Positions 1 to 6,746 are shown, counted from the first letter of the stretch. The stretch: 7,673 nt of DNA from Verrucomicrobiota bacterium (GCA_003694825.1 RFJS01000246.1:1-7673), one strand, 5' to 3'. Translations and numbers: made by a program. The notes: a model not told the origin generated them from the sequence alone.

Positions 1-2406
1 GTCCGGGCCGACATCTACAGCCTCGGTCGCATCCTCTACGAAATGACCACGGGCCGGCCGCCCACCGACTTCCCGCTGCTCCCCGACGACCTCAGCACCC
101 GGCCCGACGCCGCCGTCGTCCTCGAGCTCAATGAAGTCATCCTCCGCGCCTGCGCCCAACGGCCCGAAGACCGCTACGCCGACGCCGGGGAAATGCTCGA
201 AGACCTGCTGCTCATCGAGGCCGGCAAATCCGTGAAGGAGCTCTTCCGCATCCGCCGTCGGCTGCGTGAGCTCTCGCGCTATCTCGCCTGGGGCGCCGCC
301 GCCGCCGGCGTCGTGCTCCTCGGACTCGGTATTCACGACTACATGACAACCCGAGAGCTGGCCGCCTCCGAGCACGCCGCCCGCCTCCGCGCCGAGCAAG
401 ACGAGAAACTCGCCCGCTACACCGCCGACCTCAACCTCGCCCAACTCGATCTCGACAGCGGCAACCTCGGCGGGACCCGCTCCGCTCTGCGCCGCGCCAG
501 GACGACCGTCGCCCCGCCCGGCCTCGAGTGGCACGCGCTCAACAACGACACGCGCGGCAACGCCCGCCGCGTGCTCGGCGAGAGCAACAACATCCCCGCG
601 CGGGAGCTCGTCGTCGCTCCCGGAGGCAACCGGCTCGCCGTCCAGTATGGCGACCGCAAACGCCAGACGGCCATCTGGGACCTGCAAACCGGCAGCCGGC
701 GCATCCTCTCCCGCGACGCCTATCGCCTCGCAGGATTCTCCCCCGACGGCACCGCCATTCTCCAGGCGACCTCGGCAGGCGCGCTCCAACGCATCAACCT
801 TTCCGACGGCGCGGCCGACGTCTTCGCACCACCACGCGAAAACATCATCCAACGCGAAACAAACAGCCGCTACCTCGCCACCGGCCGCCGTCTCGAGACA
901 GGTTTTCAGATCACCCGATGGGATGCCGAATCGCTGTCGCCGGCCGGGACCTGGGCTCCCGATACCGCGCAGTTTCCCGCCACCGGATATTCCGCCAACA
1001 TCCTCGACCACGCCGGCCGCCGTCTCGCGCTCGTGCTCCTCGCCGAAGCCGGAGCCTCGCGCCGCCGCCAGCTCGTCGTCGCCGATCTTGAGACTGGAGC
1101 CACCCTCCTTCGCGAAGACGCGCCGGGCAACATCCAGAGCCTCGCCTTCTCGCCGGACGGCAGCCGCTTGATCTCCGCCGGCGTCAACCTGCCCGTCCGT
1201 ATCCGGGATCTGCAACACGGCGAGCCGGCCATCGACCTCCCCGCCCTCGCCACGGACATTTACGATCTGGAAGTCTCGCCGGACAACCGGCACCTCGCCG
1301 CCGCCTGCGGCGACCAGGTGATTCGCATCTGGGATCTCGATACGCTGGCCGCGCCGGTCGTCATGCGCGACCACGAAGGCGAGGTCACCGTCATTCGCTG
1401 GATAGACGAGAACACCCTCGCCAGCGCCTCCCGCGACGGAACGGTACGCATCTGGGATATCGGCCGGCCGGCCCCGGTGTTGCTCGCCGGCGGATTCTGG
1501 GATCAGATCCTCGGCGATATCATCGACGACCCGGTGAACCATCGGTGGTTCGCCACCATGGCCGACGGCACCATCTCGGCCATCGATGTCGAAACCCTCG
1601 CACCGGAAGGGCGTCGCCTCCCCGCCTTTCACCCGCTGGCTTTCGACGAGGGACAACTGCTCGCCCTCGACGCAGACCTCAGCCTTCTGCGCATCGACCC
1701 CCGGACCGGCGCCGTCGAACCGACCTCGCTCACACTCACGCCCCATCCCCGCACCACCAAGGCCCTCGCCTCCCCGCGCGGCGAGATCGCCGCCTTCGGC
1801 CGGGGCGACGGCTCACTCGTGATCTGGGACTGCCGCAAGGGCACCGTCCTCTTCGAAGCCGCCGTGCACAGCCAATACATCTGGGCCCTCGCGACGGACG
1901 AAGCCGGAAATCGCGTGGCCTCCGGCAGTCGCGACGGCAGCATCATCTTGTGGGACCGACAGGCGAACTCGGCCGCACCGATCGCCGAACCCGGTCCCCG
2001 CGAAGTCACCGCGCTCGCTTTCGCTCCCGATGGGAAAACCCTGCTTGTCGGCCGCTCCGATGGCTCGATCGATGCCATCGACATCGCGTCGCGGCAGACC
2101 GTCCGCAGCCAGCATCCGCATACGAAGTCCGTGGCCTGGATCACGGTCTCTCCAGATCGGCAGCGGATCGTCAGCGGCAGCTATGGCGGTCTCGTCGCCG
2201 TCTTCGACGCCAATCTTTCCCGTCTTCTCGCCCACATGAAAGTCCGCCCGTTCGATGCACCGCGTGGAGACTATGCCGTCAGCCGCCTTCGCATCGCACG
2301 AGATGGATCGACCATGGTCGTGCTGACGCAGAATGGCCACGTGCGCCGCTGGTGGCTGCACGACGCCTCCCCCACCGACACCGCGACGCCCGCGCGAAAG
2401 CGCTGA
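1..2406 (+). CDS. Ser/Thr protein kinase with C-terminal WD40 propellers (5' partial)
   Basis: The frame is open from base 1, so the gene begins upstream; 801 residues are visible, ending at TGA 2404-2406. Residues 1-75 are the end of a eukaryotic-type (PknB-like) kinase domain: DIYSLG at 4-9 carries the subdomain IX Asp, and RPEDRY at 54-59 holds the subdomain XI Arg. The catalytic and DFG loops are outside the window. A transmembrane helix (about 94-115, rich in Ala, Gly, Leu and Val) follows a basic stretch, then a charged helix or coiled coil (117-139) and the linker YTADLNLAQ...GLEWHAL (about 145-180) typical of planctomycete and verrucomicrobial kinases of this type. From about 180 to the end come degenerate WD40 blades, with IWD near 225, RIWD at 442-445 and near 483, IWD at 608-610 and LWD at 650-652, each after an SPDG- or DG-type turn. 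About 600 residues would make roughly two seven-blade propellers. Inferred role: membrane signalling, kinase in the cytoplasm and propellers outside binding a ligand or protein. The substrate is unknown. Confidence 0.93.
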   Translation, partial: VRADIYSLGRILYEMTTGRPPTDFPLLPDDLSTRPDAAVVLELNEVILRACAQRPEDRYADAGEMLEDLLLIEAGKSVKELFRIRRRLRELSRYLAWGAAAAGVVLLGLGIHDYMTTRELAASEHAARLRAEQDEKLARYTADLNLAQLDLDSGNLGGTRSALRRARTTVAPPGLEWHALNNDTRGNARRVLGESNNIPARELVVAPGGNRLAVQYGDRKRQTAIWDLQTGSRRILSRDAYRLAGFSPDGTAILQATSAGALQRINLSDGAADVFAPPRENIIQRETNSRYLATGRRLETGFQITRWDAESLSPAGTWAPDTAQFPATGYSANILDHAGRRLALVLLAEAGASRRRQLVVADLETGATLLREDAPGNIQSLAFSPDGSRLISAGVNLPVRIRDLQHGEPAIDLPALATDIYDLEVSPDNRHLAAACGDQVIRIWDLDTLAAPVVMRDHEGEVTVIRWIDENTLASASRDGTVRIWDIGRPAPVLLAGGFWDQILGDIIDDPVNHRWFATMADGTISAIDVETLAPEGRRLPAFHPLAFDEGQLLALDADLSLLRIDPRTGAVEPTSLTLTPHPRTTKALASPRGEIAAFGRGDGSLVIWDCRKGTVLFEAAVHSQYIWALATDEAGNRVASGSRDGSIILWDRQANSAAPIAEPGPREVTALAFAPDGKTLLVGRSDGSIDAIDIASRQTVRSQHPHTKSVAWITVSPDRQRIVSGSYGGLVAVFDANLSRLLAHMKVRPFDAPRGDYAVSRLRIARDGSTMVVLTQNGHVRRWWLHDASPTDTATPARKR

Positions 2407-2468
2407 CAGCGTTTCTGAAGTGTGCCAGGCATGCCCCCGTGCGCCTTGCCCAACGGCCAAAATCGCCG

Positions 2469-2508
2469 CCCGCGACATGTTTCGCGGCTTTTTAGACGCG
2501 CTCTGAGG
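2469..2508 (+). repeat. 40-bp dispersed repeat, copy 1 (terminator-like)
   Basis: A 40-bp segment matching the reverse complement of 4355-4394 at 38 of 40 positions. The mismatches are one T/C within the T-run and one G/C near the 3' end. Similarity stops abruptly at both edges. The unit starts with a 6-bp stem (CCGCGA/TCGCGG, 6-base loop) followed by T-rich sequence and then a GACGCGCTCT segment. It lies 63 bp past the kinase stop codon and is read in the same direction as that gene. Confidence 0.85.
2470..2493 (+). terminator. Candidate rho-independent terminator of the kinase gene
   Basis: CCGCGA (2470-2475), loop CATGTT, TCGCGG (2482-2487), then C and five T (2489-2493). The stem is short, with only six pairs, but all G-C apart from one A-T, and a T-run follows at the right place. 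It lies inside repeat copy 1. The strength of so short a stem is uncertain. Confidence 0.5.
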
Positions 2509-2608
2509 CCGGCACGGCCCACAAGGGCGGCGGACCGGCAGTGAGCCCCGGCCGCCCCCGCTCGCTCATCAGCCCTCAATCCACCGTGCTCCCCCGTAAA
2601 TAGAGCGA

Positions 2609-2634
2609 AGCGTGCCGGTCATCGCCGACACGCT
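2609..2634 (-). terminator. Hairpin downstream of the small basic-protein gene
   Basis: Read on the minus strand, AGCGTGTCGG and CCGGCACGCT pair over ten positions (one G-U) around a CGATGA loop. On the plus strand the G-U pair becomes a C/A mismatch, so the structure is better in minus-strand RNA. It lies about 77 bases past the stop of the gene ending at 2711 and is followed by TCGCTCTATTTA, which has only a weak T content. It could be a terminator or a 3' protective stem. Confidence 0.35.
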
Positions 2635-2663
2635 CGAAGCTCATTCTCTTCTCTGAAAGTGCG

Positions 2664-2679
2664 CGCGCGAAAACGCGCG
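2664..2679 (-). other. Short GC hairpin with four-base loop
   Basis: CGCGCG (2664-2669), loop AAAA (TTTT on the minus strand), CGCGCG (2674-2679). It lies 32 bases past the stop of the minus-strand gene ending at 2711. No T-run follows on that strand, so if it helps termination it would do so with the larger hairpin further on. Alternating CG of this sort can arise by chance in GC-rich DNA. Confidence 0.3.
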
Positions 2680-2710
2680 AAGCGAATCGTTGTCGCTGAA
2701 AGCGCCGCGC

Positions 2711-3121
2711 TTACCAGAGTTCGTCGTCACCGCGGTTGCCATCGCCGAGACCGGGCCCCGGCTTCGCCTTTACATCGAGCACCGCGAGTTTCGCCTTCAC
2801 GGAGAAGGTGGTTCCCGGATCGAGCTTCACACGCTTGCCGCTGGTGAGCCGCTTGCCGGCCTTGCGGCCCTCCTTCACCGTGCACGAGCCGCTCTCCACC
2901 TTCACGTCCAGGCCGAAAAGAGAGCTGAGTGGATACGGACCGCCACGCACGACGATCTGGTGCCGCCGCTCGCCCTTTTTCCCGTCCGAACTGAGGATAA
3001 CCAGGCCGCCGTCATGACGCACCTCGACTTCTCCCGCCGGCCCGACATAGCGGACATTCAGCCCACTGTTCGTCTTCTCCGGCTTCGTCTGCTTCGCTGT
3101 TCTATTGCTGTGTTTTTTCAT
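2711..3121 (-). CDS. Small basic protein of unknown function, coupled to the peptidase gene
   Basis: 136 aa. I do not recognise the family. The ATG at 3121-3119 overlaps the peptidase stop (TGA 3120-3118) as ATGA, so translation is probably coupled; this fixes the start, and the same frame further upstream is only a shadow of the peptidase gene. The first 20 residues (MKKHSNRTAKQTKPEKTNSG) are very basic and look disordered. Residues 22-60 alternate polar and hydrophobic residues like beta strands (LNVRYV, EVEVRHDGGLVILSS, RHQIVVRGG), and 71-118 continue this pattern (LDVKVESGSCTVKEG, FSVKAKLAVLDVKAK). The tail (121-136) is Gly/Asp-rich and ends in DDELW. There is one Cys (80), no signal peptide and no membrane segment. 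A cytoplasmic, mostly beta protein is likely. Inferred role: partner, substrate or inhibitor of the adjacent peptidase, based only on the gene order and overlap. Confidence 0.8.
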   Translation of the reverse strand: MKKHSNRTAKQTKPEKTNSGLNVRYVGPAGEVEVRHDGGLVILSSDGKKGERRHQIVVRGGPYPLSSLFGLDVKVESGSCTVKEGRKAGKRLTSGKRVKLDPGTTFSVKAKLAVLDVKAKPGPGLGDGNRGDDELW

Positions 3122-4182
3122 CTCACGATTTCGAGTTTCAGTTGTTTCAACACGGTATCGATGCGGCTGGCGTAGGCCCATGATTCCTGGGCCTCCGCCG
3201 ACCAGAATCCCTGACGCTGCCCGCCCCAAAGCAGCGCGATCGGCCGGCGATCTTCGTCGTCGGTGACCACGAGCTTGCCGCTGTCTCCCGCGGCGGCGAA
3301 GGGCTGCCGCCCCTCGCCAAGGATCAGATAGTCGGTCACGTGAAAAACCTCGTCCTCGGGATCGATGCGCCACTCGTAGCCATAGGCGGCGATCGCACCC
3401 CGCTGCAGCCCCAGCTTCTGCCCGACACCGACGACGCGCGTACCGATCGGCTCCATGGTGTCGAGATCGGGGCACCAGGGCTTGCCAAGGGGCCCGAGGC
3501 CGTGCACGCCAGAGTGTGTATCCCTCTTGCGGATATATTTGGCAAAGGGAATGAATGCGGCGTCGAGCCGATGCCGGGTCGTCTTCCGATCGATATAGGA
3601 TTCGAGATCCCGCTTTGAGCGGGTGTGCTTCGCGTAGAGATCGGCCCGCGCCGTCCAACCCGCCAACGAAAGCCGCGGGCTGGGCCGCACGATGCGGCTC
3701 CCCGGAAAACCGGCCACGTGCCAGTTGGTGAGAAAGCCCAGCGTCCGCCCGCGCCGCACCACGCACGCGGCCGTTCCCGTGCCGAACCGCGAGGCGATCG
3801 GCATGCCGCCCGTCCACGGCATCTCATCTTCGTGCAGCTCGCGCAAAAGGCGCCGGTTCGCGGCGGTGAAGGGCCGCGGCTCCGGCGCTTCCGCCGGAAG
3901 CGCTCCGGTGACGACATCGGTCACGCACGACAAGCGCTTCGGCCCTTTCAACCGCTCCGGCACGCGCTCGGCCGGCGGGATCGAATCGAGCGGACGTTTC
4001 CGCCTGACGAAGACGAGCACGGCCGGAATAAACGCCCCGTCCTCGTCCCGCGCAAATGTATCCGAATCCTCATGATATTTATATCCGACCGCCGACCCGA
4101 GATAGCCCGGGATGCGGCGAAGCCGCCCGGCATTCGCCTGGCGAATGCGCAAAAGATCACGCAGCGATGACGCCTCTGGCAT
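3118..4182 (-). CDS. Trypsin-fold serine peptidase (NAL1-like), intact triad
   Basis: 354 aa from the ATG at 4182-4180, chosen because AAGGAG lies four bases upstream; an ATG 18 bases earlier (4200) has no such site. The N-terminal part (about 25-90) has the pattern VGYKY...PAVLVFVRRKRPLDSIPPAERVP...CVTDVV, which I associate with bacterial trypsin-like proteins related to plant NARROW LEAF 1; this is from memory, not a search. The peptidase part runs from about 130 to 345. The triad is visible: His155 in LTNWHV after GTGTAACVV, Asp207 in RLDAAFIPF, and Ser301 in AAAGDSGKLVV with the classic GDSG. There is no signal peptide or membrane helix, so it should act in the cytoplasm, unlike most secreted chymotrypsin-fold enzymes. 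It is first of two genes; its stop overlaps the next start (ATGA). The substrate is unknown. An active peptidase is probable from the intact triad. Confidence 0.87.
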   Translation of the reverse strand: MPEASSLRDLLRIRQANAGRLRRIPGYLGSAVGYKYHEDSDTFARDEDGAFIPAVLVFVRRKRPLDSIPPAERVPERLKGPKRLSCVTDVVTGALPAEAPEPRPFTAANRRLLRELHEDEMPWTGGMPIASRFGTGTAACVVRRGRTLGFLTNWHVAGFPGSRIVRPSPRLSLAGWTARADLYAKHTRSKRDLESYIDRKTTRHRLDAAFIPFAKYIRKRDTHSGVHGLGPLGKPWCPDLDTMEPIGTRVVGVGQKLGLQRGAIAAYGYEWRIDPEDEVFHVTDYLILGEGRQPFAAAGDSGKLVVTDDEDRRPIALLWGGQRQGFWSAEAQESWAYASRIDTVLKQLKLEIVR

Positions 4183-4354
4183 GGCTCTCCTTGATAGCAT
4201 GTTGGGTTAACCGTCCGAAGGTTCGCAGCGGCGAACACCTCTCTCAGCAAGAAAACGGACGTCATCGTGCAAATCATACGTCAAATGCCCAGCATTAATA
4301 TTTTTCTGCCGGTCGCGCGCACTGATCGATGCACTCCGCATTCACGGGAGCGGA
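4183..4354 (-). promoter_or_regulatory. Upstream region of the peptidase unit, AT-rich promoter candidate
   Basis: This is the only clearly AT-rich patch in this part of the window: the bases around 4291-4306 include a run AGCATTAATATTTTT. On the minus strand TATGAT (4278-4273) is a good -10 match about 90 bases before the start codon. TTGACG (4284-4279) lies directly against it and so cannot serve as its -35; the hexamer 17 bases upstream is poor. The promoter would therefore be weak, activator-dependent or placed elsewhere. No operator-like palindrome stands out. Confidence 0.35.
4187..4192 (-). promoter_or_regulatory. Ribosome binding site of the peptidase gene
   Basis: AAGGAG on the minus strand, four bases before the ATG at 4182-4180. 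It lies between two in-frame ATG codons and decides for the downstream one, shortening the protein by six residues relative to the longest reading. Confidence 0.7.
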
Positions 4355-4394
4355 CCTGAGAGCGCGTCTAGAAAGCCGCGAAACATGTCGCGGG
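4355..4394 (-). repeat. 40-bp dispersed repeat, copy 2 (inverted)
   Basis: Reverse complement of copy 1 (2469-2508) with two mismatches. On the minus strand the hairpin is CCGCGA (4393-4388), loop, TCGCGG (4381-4376), then CTTTC. It lies 46 bases past the dgt stop codon and, like copy 1, is oriented with the gene upstream of it. Thus both copies occupy a 3' flank position and together bracket the peptidase and small-protein genes. The T-run is interrupted here, so termination would be weaker than at copy 1. Confidence 0.85.
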
Positions 4395-4440
4395 CCCATC
4401 GCCCGGCACCGCGAAGAATCCGCCGGGTCGCGACCGCCGC

Positions 4441-5727
4441 CTAACCGAGATCGACGATCGAGGCGAAGTCCGGATCGAAGAGACGCTTCCAGGTGCGGCG
4501 GGCCAAGCCGTCGGTCATGCCGGCGATGTGATCACAGATGCGCCGGAGCTTTCCCGCCCGCGAGCCCTCGCGGGCGATGATCCGCTCCGTCAGCCGCGGA
4601 AGCACGCGTATCGATGCCGTCATGTCGGACTCGACATAGTTGTCGACAAAAGCGCGAAAGAGGGCCTCGAGGATGTATCGCCCCTTGTGCTCCATCTGAA
4701 AGAGCTGCGGCGACATGAAGATGATGTCGTAGGCCATCCGCTTGAAGAAATCGACTTCCTGGCGGATCGCCGGCTCGATCTCGAGGCGGTAGGCGTAACG
4801 ATTGGTGCGCGAGGCCATCGGGTTTTCCCACGCGACGAGGCGGCAGGCCCGGATGCAGTCGCCGATCTTGCGACCGAAGACCGCTTCCAGCCGGTCGCCT
4901 CGGATGGCTTTCTTCAGCTCGAGGATGCGCCCGTCGTTTGCGTCGACGCCTGCGCCCTCCGCCCAGCTCTCTATCTTTTCGAAGGTGAGAAATCCGGCAC
5001 GCACGCCGTCGATGATGTCGTTGAGCGAATACGCTGTGTCGTCAGCCCAGTCCATGATCTGACACTCGATGCTCTTGAACGCGTTGAGCCCGTCGCCCGG
5101 CTGGATCGCATCGAGCACCGGCACGCCTCCGAAAACAAAGTCACGGCAGGACGCCTGCTCATCATAGATGAAATGATTGGCCGCATCCGGGCGCTCACGC
5201 AGCAGGGTCTTGTATTTCATGACCCCGTCGGCGAAGGCCCGCGTCGGCGACATGCCAAAGGTGCCGGCTTCCCTTGCCTCGGAGACGTAGAGGGTCTCCG
5301 TGAGCAGCCGCAGCGTCTGGGCATTGCCCTCGAAGCCGCCGGCTTCGCGCATCAGCTCGTGCAGCTTGCGCTCGCCTCCGTGCCCGAAGGGAGGATGCCC
5401 CAGGTCGTGCGCCAGGCAGACCGCCTCGACGAGGTCTTCGTCGATATAAAAGTCCTCGCTCAACGGACCGTCCCTCTGCGAACGCAGATACTGGCAGATC
5501 GAGCGGCCGATCTGCGCAACCTCGATCGAGTGAGTCAGCCGCGTCCGGTAGAAGTCGTATTCACCGGCCTGAAACACCTGGGTTTTGGACTGCAGCTTGC
5601 GAAAGGCCGATGAGTGGATGATGCGGTCGCGATCGACCTGGAACGGCGTTCGATAATCCTCGGGCCGCTTCGGTCCGGCCCCGGGCAACGGCTCGGTGTC
5701 GAACTCGCTGTAAAACCGGTTCTTCAC
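4441..5727 (-). CDS. dgt: Deoxyguanosinetriphosphate triphosphohydrolase family protein (HD domain)
   Basis: 428 aa, close to the usual length of the shorter Dgt class (dGTPase type 2). It should hydrolyse a dNTP to the deoxynucleoside and triphosphate in the cytoplasm, so limiting or balancing the DNA precursor pool. Motifs in order: RTPFQVDRDRIIHSSAFRKL (26-45), QVFQAGEYDFYRTRLTHSIEVAQI with metal-ligand His66, CLAHDLGHPPFGHGGE with the HD pair His107-Asp108, GFEGNAQTLRLLT (131-143), and DWADDTAYSLNDIIDG (226-241) with the last metal-binding Asp. All appear intact. The start is the GTG at 5727-5725, which overlaps the stop of the MazG-like gene as GTGA and begins with the family-like MKNRFYSEFD; the longer frame upstream is a shadow of that neighbour. 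Which dNTP is preferred cannot be read from the sequence. Transcription probably ends at the 40-bp repeat. Confidence 0.93.
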   Translation of the reverse strand: MKNRFYSEFDTEPLPGAGPKRPEDYRTPFQVDRDRIIHSSAFRKLQSKTQVFQAGEYDFYRTRLTHSIEVAQIGRSICQYLRSQRDGPLSEDFYIDEDLVEAVCLAHDLGHPPFGHGGERKLHELMREAGGFEGNAQTLRLLTETLYVSEAREAGTFGMSPTRAFADGVMKYKTLLRERPDAANHFIYDEQASCRDFVFGGVPVLDAIQPGDGLNAFKSIECQIMDWADDTAYSLNDIIDGVRAGFLTFEKIESWAEGAGVDANDGRILELKKAIRGDRLEAVFGRKIGDCIRACRLVAWENPMASRTNRYAYRLEIEPAIRQEVDFFKRMAYDIIFMSPQLFQMEHKGRYILEALFRAFVDNYVESDMTASIRVLPRLTERIIAREGSRAGKLRRICDHIAGMTDGLARRTWKRLFDPDFASIVDLG

Positions 5728-6098
5728 AGCTCGGTGTATTTCTCGGAGCGCCCGCGTGCCTTCTCCACCGGGTATTTGCGCGCGTTGATCTCCATTTTTG
5801 CTTCGATGGCGGTCGCGAGGTCGATGCCGGTCTGGTTGGCGAACTGCAGCGCGTAGATGACAACATCGGCCAGTTCCTCCTCGATGGCCTTGCGCCGGCG
5901 CTCGTCGTCCATCGCCCGCCGCGAGTCTTCCGGCTGCATCCAGAGAAAGTTTTCCATCAGCTCGGCCGCCTCGGCCGCGAGCGCCATGGAGAGATTTTTC
6001 GGGCTGTGAAACTGCTCCCATTCGCGCTCGTGGGCGAAGGCGAGCACGCGCCGCTTCAACTCGGCGATACACACGTCAGCGTCGCTGCGGGATTTCAT
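5724..6098 (-). CDS. MazG-like nucleotide pyrophosphohydrolase
   Basis: 124 aa, the length expected for the compact single-domain MazG-like (RS21-C6/dCTPase-type) family, which cleaves NTPs or dNTPs to the monophosphate and pyrophosphate. The magnesium-binding signature is present: E43xxE46 in AAEAAELMENFLWM and, after 28 residues, E75xxD78 in EEELADVVIYAL. The start HSPKNLSMAL (31-40) and the stretch FANQTGIDLATAIEAKMEINARKYP (86-110) also match the family as I know it. The ATG at 6098-6096 fits the family N-terminus; its ribosome binding site is weak. The gene is first in a pair with dgt (GTGA overlap) and divergent from the Nudix gene. Members often act on dCTP or modified dCTP; substrate here is inference. 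Confidence 0.9.
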   Translation of the reverse strand: MKSRSDADVCIAELKRRVLAFAHEREWEQFHSPKNLSMALAAEAAELMENFLWMQPEDSRRAMDDERRRKAIEEELADVVIYALQFANQTGIDLATAIEAKMEINARKYPVEKARGRSEKYTEL

Positions 6099-6209
6099 GG
6101 TCCCGGCACCGTAGTGGCTTGTGCCACACCGGCAACGGCGAAAACGCCTCACGTCCTCCGTCTGCCTTTGCACTTTCCTCGTCATCGCCCACCGCCCACG
6201 CTCCGCTTC
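6099..6209. promoter_or_regulatory. Divergent promoter region between the MazG-like and Nudix genes
   Basis: 111 bp separate two divergent starts, so promoters for both directions should lie here, or overlap the coding ends. There is no convincing -10/-35 pair in this GC-rich sequence. A small inverted repeat, GTGGC (6114-6118) and GCCAC (6123-6127) around TTGT, lies close to the MazG-like start and might be an operator half-site pair, but it is short enough to be chance. Confidence 0.35.
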
Positions 6210-6746
6210 ATGCCCGACATCGAGCGCGTCCATGTCTATCGGTTCTGCCCGCGTTGCGGCGCCGAGGCCATGCAGGTGGTCTCCCGCCAGCAGGTCCATT
6301 GCGGAGCCTGTGGTCTGGACATGTATCACAACCCGTGCGCGGCCACCGCGCTGATCCTGCTCGACCGGGAAGAACAGGTGCTGCTGGTCGAGCGCGCGCA
6401 CGACCCGGCGCGCGGCAAGCTCGCCTTCCCCGGCGGCTTTGTCGACGACAACGAATCGGTCGAGGAGGCCCTGCGGCGGGAGGTGCGCGAGGAGGTCGGA
6501 CTCGAAGTCGGCCCGTTGCAGTTCCTCGCCAGCGCCCCCAATACCTACCCGTATGGCGGCCTCATCTATCCGACACTCGACCTGTTTTTCACTGGCCGGG
6601 TGGACGGCTTCCATGCGGCGCAACCGCTCGATGGCGTCTCCCGCCTCGTGGTGCGGCGGATCGACGCGGTCGATCCCGCCGAACTCGCTTTCGATTCGAT
6701 GCGACGGGCCTGGCAGGCGTTTCTCGACCGGCGCGCTCAGGCGTAG
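6210..6746 (+). CDS. Zinc-ribbon Nudix hydrolase
   Basis: 178 aa. Residues 13-34 form a small zinc ribbon with Cys13, Cys16, Cys31 and Cys34 (CPRCG...CGACG), like the one that precedes the Nudix domain in NADH pyrophosphatase (NudC) and related hydrolases. The Nudix domain runs from about 44 to 170 and the Nudix box is a perfect match: G76, E82, then REVREEVGL at 90-98 with the metal-binding EE pair. It should hydrolyse a nucleoside diphosphate linked to another group. It lacks NudC's larger N-terminal domain, and I do not see the NudC substrate signature after the box, so an NADH substrate is not supported. No Shine-Dalgarno is visible before ATG 6210; the start is chosen because it sits just before the zinc ribbon and after the divergent region. 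Its last 10 bases overlap the tail of the opposite gene. Confidence 0.9.
   Translation: MPDIERVHVYRFCPRCGAEAMQVVSRQQVHCGACGLDMYHNPCAATALILLDREEQVLLVERAHDPARGKLAFPGGFVDDNESVEEALRREVREEVGLEVGPLQFLASAPNTYPYGGLIYPTLDLFFTGRVDGFHAAQPLDGVSRLVVRRIDAVDPAELAFDSMRRAWQAFLDRRAQA

Larger units (their letters stand above)
2407..2710. other. Convergent intergenic region, 304 bp, no gene
   Basis: This stretch lies between the tail of the kinase gene and the tail of the small basic-protein gene on the other strand. I see no ORF with a plausible start and composition. It holds a terminator-like 40-bp repeat (2469-2508) and two further hairpins (2609-2634 and 2664-2679), which suits a bidirectional termination zone. 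Small ORFs that can be drawn here are read-through of frames shadowing the neighbouring genes. Confidence 0.7.

Noticed and set aside
1545..2495. 316-residue plus-strand ORF within the kinase gene
   Set aside because: It is a shifted frame of the WD40 region, Arg/Pro-rich as expected for an off-frame reading, with no recognisable domain.
2711..3817. A 368-residue single ORF covering the small basic protein and part of the peptidase
   Set aside because: Only the last 136 residues look like protein. The upstream part is an off-frame shadow of the peptidase, and the ATGA overlap marks the true start at 3121.
4273..4284. TTGACG and TATGAT as a promoter pair before the peptidase gene
   Set aside because: The two hexamers are directly adjacent, so they cannot act as -35 and -10 of one promoter; only the TATGAT was kept as a weak candidate.
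5331..5347. Perfect 8-bp inverted repeat around one base (CGAAGCCG/CGGCTTCG)
   Set aside because: It lies within the conserved Dgt motif EAGGFEGN and is explained by codon choice; it has no terminator or operator context.
4528..5613. 361-residue plus-strand ORF opposite dgt
   Set aside because: It is the antisense shadow of a fully conserved Dgt; long antisense ORFs are common in GC-rich genes, and the translation shows no motif.
5724..6098. MazG-like protein as an antitoxin-type module (as in mazEFG)
   Set aside because: There is no mazE or mazF neighbour; the protein is of the compact housekeeping type and is coupled to dgt.
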